NCBI GenBank assembly: GCA_966211795.1
Contig: CBIHNW010000004.1
Location: 62,001-126,000 of the forward strand
DNA from: 21-14-0-10-47-8 sp966211795
GTDB lineage: Bacteria; Bdellovibrionota; Bdellovibrionia; Bdellovibrionales; Bdellovibrionaceae
DNA: 64,000 nucleotides
Direction: 5' to 3'
The notes beneath the pieces are model-generated. The model was given only the letters and a program-made list of their open reading frames with translations. It did not search any database and was not told where the DNA came from. Every line of letters begins with the position of its first letter. Within the stretch, counting starts at the first letter, position 1. A program made the translations under genes and the position numbers. This document shows, piece by piece, positions 59,282 through 64,000 of this stretch.

Positions 59282-60481
59282 ATGGCCAACCCAACTTCTG
59301 AAAAGTCGAAGCAGACGCAAGAATTCAAGCCTCAATTCTCGGCCTACGAGAACAATTTTGATGGCACCATCGTCACCAAAGATGAAGGTCCGAAGAATTT
59401 TTACGGACTGACTCAGGAAGATCTCAAAGCTTTCCTGAAAGGTCTCGGCAAAGAGCAATTCCGCGCTCAACAAATTTTCAAATGGGTTTACGAACGCCGA
59501 ATCACGGATTTTGAAGAGATGAGCAATCTTTCAAAAACTTTCCGTGAAGAGCTCAAAGGCGTACTGGATTTTTCTCTTCCCAGCGTTGTCAGCCACTTGG
59601 TGTCCGTCGACGGAACGCAAAAGTTTCTATTCGACGTCGGCAACGGCAACACGGTCGAAGCCGTCGTCATTCCTTCCGATGATCGTTTGACTCTTTGTAT
59701 TTCCAGCGAAGTGGGCTGCAACATGGCCTGCAAATTCTGTTTCACCGGCAAACAAAAACTGAAACGTCGTTTGCAGACTCATGAAATCGTCGGCCAGTTC
59801 ATGCAGGTGAGCGATCGCTTGAAAGAAGGCCAGCGCCTGAGCAACATCGTGTTCATGGGCATGGGCGAGCCTTTGGACAATCCCGAAGCGGTTTTCAAAA
59901 GCATCGAGGTCCTGCACGATCCGTGGGGCATGAACGTGTCTCGGCGTAAAATCACGGTTTCGACCTCTGGATTGGTTCCCGAAATGTGGCGAATCGCGGC
60001 CAACAAGGTTCGCCTGGCGGTCAGCCTGAACGGCAGCAATGACGAGATCCGCTCGCAAGTGATGCCGATCAATAAGCGATATCCAATCAAAGATCTCTTA
60101 GCCGCTTGTCGCGAATACGCCGAGCAAACGGGCGACAAGGTGACCTTCGAATACGTCATGCTGAAAGGCGTGACTGACGGGCTCGAGCAGGCGCGCGAGC
60201 TGCACCACCTGACACGAAGTGTGCCTTGCAAGATCAATATCATTCCGTTCAACGAACATCCGGGTTCAGGCTTCGAACGTCCCGATGATCGCCAAATCGA
60301 AAAATTTCAAGACGAGCTGATCCGCTTGGGTTCGCACGTCCTGCTCCGTCGCACGATGGGCCGGGACATTTTCGCGGCCTGCGGACAATTGACATCCGAG
60401 TTCGAGAACAAGCCCCGCACCATGGACATTTCAAATTCAAAGATTGGCTCGACTTACACCAAAGCAGACCTGCGCGCCTAA
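59282..60481 (+). CDS. rlmN: Dual-specificity RNA methyltransferase RlmN
   Basis: The 399-residue radical SAM enzyme methylates C2 of A2503 in 23S rRNA and A37 of some tRNAs. It has the Fe-S motif CNMACKFCFTG, the SAM region FMGMGEPLDNP, and the resolving Cys in FAACGQL near the C-terminus. A 60-residue N-terminal extension (SKQTQEFKPQFS to FDGTIV) precedes the usual LTQEDLKAFLKGLGKEQFRAQQIFKWVY. The ATG at 59282 follows AAAAGGATCCC and is preferred over a codon 29 residues upstream. Confidence 0.95.
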   Translation: MANPTSEKSKQTQEFKPQFSAYENNFDGTIVTKDEGPKNFYGLTQEDLKAFLKGLGKEQFRAQQIFKWVYERRITDFEEMSNLSKTFREELKGVLDFSLPSVVSHLVSVDGTQKFLFDVGNGNTVEAVVIPSDDRLTLCISSEVGCNMACKFCFTGKQKLKRRLQTHEIVGQFMQVSDRLKEGQRLSNIVFMGMGEPLDNPEAVFKSIEVLHDPWGMNVSRRKITVSTSGLVPEMWRIAANKVRLAVSLNGSNDEIRSQVMPINKRYPIKDLLAACREYAEQTGDKVTFEYVMLKGVTDGLEQARELHHLTRSVPCKINIIPFNEHPGSGFERPDDRQIEKFQDELIRLGSHVLLRRTMGRDIFAACGQLTSEFENKPRTMDISNSKIGSTYTKADLRA

Positions 60482-60490
60482 TTAACGGAA

Positions 60491-60961
60491 CTAGCGCTGG
60501 CGATTGAATTGTCGGCGCAGAATTTGATGGCGATGCTCGAATAATTTTCGGACAAAGAATCGCGACACCGCACCGGCAAACCGAGGCTCAAAAGTCAGCT
60601 CATCAAGCAGAAGTACGGAATTGGTTTCACCATCAGGGGCTGGGCGGATCCATCGTTCATGGCGCCAAAGACGCATCGATGCCATCGGTGACTGCTCGAC
60701 GAAACCTTCGTTCGCTTTCAATTCCAGCAACGTCAAATCCGAATAGTCCATGGGGATCAAGCCACCCAACAAAAGGTAACTGCGAAACAATCTTCGACCC
60801 GAGATAAATTCAAGGTCTTGCAAACTTTGAAGACCTCGCGGCATCGTCATTTTCATCAGCGGCATGATTTCCGAAGTGATTCCTTGAGCCGAGGTCATCC
60901 AGGACCAAACCTCTTCGCGACGGGCATACAATTGGGATTCAAAGCGCAATGAAATTTTCAT
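60491..60961 (-). CDS. SRPBCC (START-like) family protein
   Basis: The 156-residue protein starts with a beta strand typical of the ligand-binding fold (KISLRFESQLYARREEVWSWM), then a conserved helix and a C-terminal helix (VSRFFVRKLFEHRHQILRRQF). It resembles small polyketide-cyclase/dehydrase-like proteins. The ligand is unknown. No membrane or signal segments. Ends ten bases from the rlmN stop, convergent. Confidence 0.75.
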   Translation of the reverse strand: MKISLRFESQLYARREEVWSWMTSAQGITSEIMPLMKMTMPRGLQSLQDLEFISGRRLFRSYLLLGGLIPMDYSDLTLLELKANEGFVEQSPMASMRLWRHERWIRPAPDGETNSVLLLDELTFEPRFAGAVSRFFVRKLFEHRHQILRRQFNRQR

Positions 60962-61102
60962 AGTGAGAGGTTGAATATCTCACTGGAGCCGCGATGTCGC
61001 AAGTCTGGCTGAGCTTGGCTTTGCCGCCGAGAGACAACCCATCTTCCCATTGCCATTCCCGGTGGAACCAGAGATATTTCCCCTTCGAAAAAGGGAGAAA
61101 TC

Positions 61103-62011
61103 ATGTCTGAAATTCTTGTTGTCGGAAGCTTGGCCTACGATTCCATTCAAACTCCATCTGGCAAAGTCGATCGCGCCTTGGGCGGATCGGCGAATTATTT
61201 TTCGCTGGCGGCTTCACTTTTTTCACGCGTGCGTGTGGTGGGTGTAGTCGGTGAAGACTATGAGAAAAAAGATTTCGAACTGTTGAACTCTCGCAATGTC
61301 GACACTTCGGGAATGACGATCCAAAAAGGAAAAACATTCCATTGGTCAGGTTACTATGAAGGCGACATGAACGAAGCGATCACGCGCGCAACAGATTTGA
61401 ACGTGTTCGAACATTTCAACCCCGAACTGCCGGCCCATTACCGCGACTCAAAGTTCGTATTCCTGGCGAATATTTCTCCGGACCTGCAGGTCAAAGTTTT
61501 AGAACAAGTGCAAAAGCCCTTGTTTGTCGGCATGGACACGATGAACTTTTGGATCTCTTCGAAGCTGGATGATTTGAAAAAGGTTTTGAAGAAAGTGGAC
61601 GTTGTATTGATCAACGAACACGAAGCCATGATGCTAACGGGCGCGAACAACGCCATCGAAGCCGCACCGAAAGTGTGCGAAATGGGTCCGAAGGCTTTGG
61701 TCATCAAACGCGGCGAATACGGTTTCGTCATGTACACTCAAGAGCAGGGTTACTTTATCTTGCCGGCCGTACCGATTGAAAAGGTGACAGACCCAACGGG
61801 AGCAGGGGACACCTTTGCCGGTGGATTCTTCGGATACCTGGCAAGTTTGGGTCGCGCGCCAACAGTTGCGGATCTCAAAATGGCCTGCATGAAAGGCACC
61901 GTGCTCGCCAGCTTCACGATTCAGGACTTTAGTGTGGCCGCTTTGTCAAAAACGACGCTGAAAGACCTGGACCAACGACTGGAAAAATATCTGGGCGTGA
62001 TCAAATTCTAA
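61103..62011 (+). CDS. PfkB-family carbohydrate/nucleoside kinase
   Basis: The 302-residue kinase shows the PfkB pattern: VGSLAYDSIQTPSGKV and GGSANYFSLAAS at the N-terminus and DPTGAGDTFAGGFFG with the catalytic Asp near residue 235. The sequence recalls ribokinase and adenosine kinase relatives. The substrate is not readable. It starts after AGGGAGAAATC. Isolated between an SRPBCC gene (divergent) and a coiled-coil gene 55 bases downstream. Confidence 0.9.
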   Translation: MSEILVVGSLAYDSIQTPSGKVDRALGGSANYFSLAASLFSRVRVVGVVGEDYEKKDFELLNSRNVDTSGMTIQKGKTFHWSGYYEGDMNEAITRATDLNVFEHFNPELPAHYRDSKFVFLANISPDLQVKVLEQVQKPLFVGMDTMNFWISSKLDDLKKVLKKVDVVLINEHEAMMLTGANNAIEAAPKVCEMGPKALVIKRGEYGFVMYTQEQGYFILPAVPIEKVTDPTGAGDTFAGGFFGYLASLGRAPTVADLKMACMKGTVLASFTIQDFSVAALSKTTLKDLDQRLEKYLGVIKF

Positions 62012-62066
62012 GATCGCGCGGATTTTTTTAAGAAAAGGCCTGAATTTTCCGATAGTTGATTCAGGC

Positions 62067-63209
62067 ATGAAGAAGAAAACAAAAAAGCCAAAAGATGAGC
62101 TCATTGATTCGGTGTTGGAAGACCTGAAAGGTCAATCTGATGACGTTCAAGATCTTGAGCAAAGTCTGCTGATCGGTCCCGACGGGATTGAAAAGTCAGG
62201 CCGGTATACCAAAGGGGAGCCGCCTTCTTCTGCTTCTGATGAGAACAATGATAAAACGACAATTTTAACCGATGAGCATTCAGCGCCTTTAGATCCGACT
62301 GCCATCTATGCGGCAGAGTTTTTCGTCGCTGACGAAAACATGACCAAACCCATCGAAACCGCGGCTAAATCGTTGTCGTCTTCTGCAGGCTTGGTAGAAA
62401 ATCCGCTGAAACCGATTCAGCCAGATCCGATTGAGATCGTGTTCGAGGCGCAATCGGCCAAGTCTGTGAAGGTCCCGAAAGAGGGACCGCCACCGCAAGA
62501 GCCACTTCAATCCGCCAAAGCCGGCGATGCAGACGAAGCGATGTCTGCAGAAAAACCCGACGCCAAGCGCGCTGTTTCGCAACGGACGCCATCTGCTTTT
62601 GAAAGCCAATTTGCCCGCGCCGAAAATCTCAAGATCGCGCAGCAGCGAATTCTGGAGCTTGAGCAGTACATCGAAAAGTATCGCAAAGAAAATGAGATGC
62701 TGAGCTCGGCCAGCGACATTGCCAAGAACCGAGTGGAAGAGCTGATCTCCAAATCGTTATTCCTGGAAAAGCAAAAGAATGAATTGAAAGAGCTCAATGA
62801 ATCCGAACTGCGAATTTTTAAGGACGGTCTGGTCATTAAAGATTCCGAAATCCATCGCCTACGCTCGAAGGTGGAAGAACTGGAAAGTCGGTTGGCGAAT
62901 GATCTCAGACGGGTTCGCGTTCGCGAAAGAGAGCTTGAGAATCGTTTGGAGCTTGCGAAGATCGAAAAGACCGCGTTGTTGCGCGCCAAAGATGAAACGA
63001 TTCTTGAACTGAAACGCAAGACCGAAAATCTTCAGGCCGAGATCGAGACTTACCTTAACAAAGTTCTCGAGCTCAATCAGAAAATCGAATCGAATCAAGA
63101 CCAATTTGCACGCACGGTGCGCGCTTTGCGATTGGCGCTGACGAATCTCGAGGTCAATGAAGGCACCAGCACATCAATCACTTTGACTCCGATGAAAAAA
63201 GCGGATTAA
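62067..63209 (+). CDS. Coiled-coil protein, unknown function
   Basis: The 380-residue protein has a hydrophilic, Pro/Asp/Glu-rich, probably disordered first half (about 1-180) and a long coiled coil from about 185 to 370, with heptads such as RILELEQYIEKYRKENEML and LRSKVEELESRLANDLRRV. There are no membrane, signal or catalytic motifs. It may act as a cytoplasmic scaffold or a filament-type protein. A metallophosphoesterase gene begins ten bases after its stop. Confidence 0.75.
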   Translation: MKKKTKKPKDELIDSVLEDLKGQSDDVQDLEQSLLIGPDGIEKSGRYTKGEPPSSASDENNDKTTILTDEHSAPLDPTAIYAAEFFVADENMTKPIETAAKSLSSSAGLVENPLKPIQPDPIEIVFEAQSAKSVKVPKEGPPPQEPLQSAKAGDADEAMSAEKPDAKRAVSQRTPSAFESQFARAENLKIAQQRILELEQYIEKYRKENEMLSSASDIAKNRVEELISKSLFLEKQKNELKELNESELRIFKDGLVIKDSEIHRLRSKVEELESRLANDLRRVRVRERELENRLELAKIEKTALLRAKDETILELKRKTENLQAEIETYLNKVLELNQKIESNQDQFARTVRALRLALTNLEVNEGTSTSITLTPMKKAD

Positions 63210-63219
63210 CTTTCCCGCC

Positions 63220-64000
63220 ATGGCTGAGCTGAACCCTCTTGACTTATCCGATGTCAAATCACAAGAAGCGACTGAGAAGCCGCTGAAGAAAATCAAAGTT
63301 GTCGTCAGTGATTTGCATCTGGGAAAAGGCCGAACTTTACCGAGTGGGGGAACCAATCCCCTGGAAGAGTTTTACTATGGCGACAAGCTCGTTGAATTTT
63401 TGCACTACTATTCATCCGGAGCCTTTCGGGAATTCGAAGTCGAATTGATCATCAATGGCGACTTTCTCAACTTTCTGCAGGTTGACTATAAGGGCCACTT
63501 TCTGACGGTGTTGACCGAAGGCGTTTGCCTGGAAATTTTAAAGTCCATCTTAGACGGCCACAAAAATGTTTTCAAAGCGATGTCGGATTTTGCCATGAAG
63601 TCCGGAAATTCGATCACATACATCGTCGGCAATCACGACCAGGCGATGTTGTGGCCAGCCTGCCGTGATTATCTGAATCAGACAATTGGCACCGCAATTC
63701 GATATAAAAACATCGTGCACTTTTTCGATGGAGTTCATATCGAGCACGGACACATGCATGAATCGGCGAATCGACTGGATCCACGGCGATTTTTCCTGAA
63801 AAAAAATCTAGCCGAGCCCATCTTAAATCTGCCTTTTGGATCTTTGTTTTTTGTCGAGCATGTTCTCAACATCAAGCACAAGTATCCGTTTATCGATAAG
63901 ATCCGTCCTTTCTCGCAAATGCTTCGCTGGTCGATTCTGAATCAAACATGGATGACCTTCGTGACGGTTTGGAAAACTGTCTTTTATTTTTTTCGATCGG
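63220..64000 (+). CDS. Metallophosphoesterase (calcineurin-like), 3' truncated by window
   Basis: The frame starts at 63220 and remains open to the last base. The dimetal motifs are in order: SDLHLGKG (D-x-H), INGDFLNF (GD), IVGNHDQAM (GNHD) and IEHGHMHES (GH-x-H), i.e. the calcineurin-like phosphoesterase fold. LpxH-type UDP-diacylglucosamine hydrolases and several cytoplasmic phosphatases share it. The region after about residue 195 is basic and has a hydrophobic segment (PILNLPFGSLFFVEHVL), which could associate with the membrane. Substrate uncertain. Confidence 0.85.
   Translation, partial: MAELNPLDLSDVKSQEATEKPLKKIKVVVSDLHLGKGRTLPSGGTNPLEEFYYGDKLVEFLHYYSSGAFREFEVELIINGDFLNFLQVDYKGHFLTVLTEGVCLEILKSILDGHKNVFKAMSDFAMKSGNSITYIVGNHDQAMLWPACRDYLNQTIGTAIRYKNIVHFFDGVHIEHGHMHESANRLDPRRFFLKKNLAEPILNLPFGSLFFVEHVLNIKHKYPFIDKIRPFSQMLRWSILNQTWMTFVTVWKTVFYFFRS

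Noticed and set aside
1..64000. CRISPR arrays, prophage, IS elements, rRNA genes
   Set aside because: No regularly spaced direct repeats, transposase or integrase motifs, or rRNA sequence were seen.

Overview
The window looks like a chromosomal segment of a predatory or free-living bacterium of the Bdellovibrionota (Bdellovibrio-like). This rests on inference from content: a SpeD-SpeE fusion, many orphan sensor histidine kinases, numerous lipoproteins (including one with an FQNC lipobox), secreted hydrolases, nuclease and phospholipase, LPS-type glycosyltransferases, and moderate GC. No rRNA, phage, IS element or CRISPR array was seen. About 58 protein genes, two tRNA-Leu genes, several terminators and three long palindromic elements can be supported.

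Layout. 1-4.6 kb: end of an HD-GYP protein, a PAS histidine kinase, MurJ and a Sel1-repeat lipoprotein. 4.7-12.2 kb: an accessory-looking, visibly AT-richer block. It holds a secreted glycine-zipper protein overlapping a small two-helix membrane protein, an orphan lipoprotein, and a four-gene minus-strand operon (8142-11612). That operon encodes a 25-residue peptide with a near-perfect Shine-Dalgarno, two helical-repeat proteins and an MFS exporter. Two related palindromic elements bracket this operon, and a tRNA-Leu closes the block. The 25-residue peptide is the best candidate for an undescribed system. 12.4-23.4 kb: housekeeping and stress genes (RlmM-like, MscL, SpeD-SpeE fusion, endonuclease I, MsrA), two histidine kinases and a YihY/BrkB membrane protein. 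23.6-30.2 kb: lipoprotein hydrolase, tRNA-Leu beside a palindrome, gcvH and gcvT, a CHxPPGNP lipoprotein, a GT-C glycosyltransferase and a tiny Gln/Ser-rich protein. 30.7-41.2 kb: gcvP with a family 9 glycosyltransferase and an Rsm22-type gene, a cytochrome c lipoprotein, an H1-like basic protein and a TldD/PmbA pair. 41.3-55.7 kb: EpmA-like enzyme, hybrid kinase, HU/IHF, a five-gene operon (gdhA-pyrD-mutT-two glycosyltransferases), a secreted hydrolase, O-antigen ligase-like protein, AlkB-like dioxygenase and heptose-phosphate kinase. 55.8-64 kb: secreted phospholipase D-like protein, DUF4360 protein, RlmN, SRPBCC protein, PfkB kinase, coiled-coil protein and the start of a metallophosphoesterase.

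Functionally the region combines envelope construction (MurJ, glycosyltransferases, O-antigen ligase-like protein, heptose kinase), sensing (four complete histidine kinases, two with receiver domains), one-carbon and nitrogen metabolism (complete glycine cleavage T, H and P, glutamate dehydrogenase, dihydroorotate dehydrogenase, polyamine synthesis), ribosome and translation modification (RlmM, RlmN, Rsm22, EpmA) and exported degradative enzymes. All assignments come from reading motifs by eye. No database search was run.
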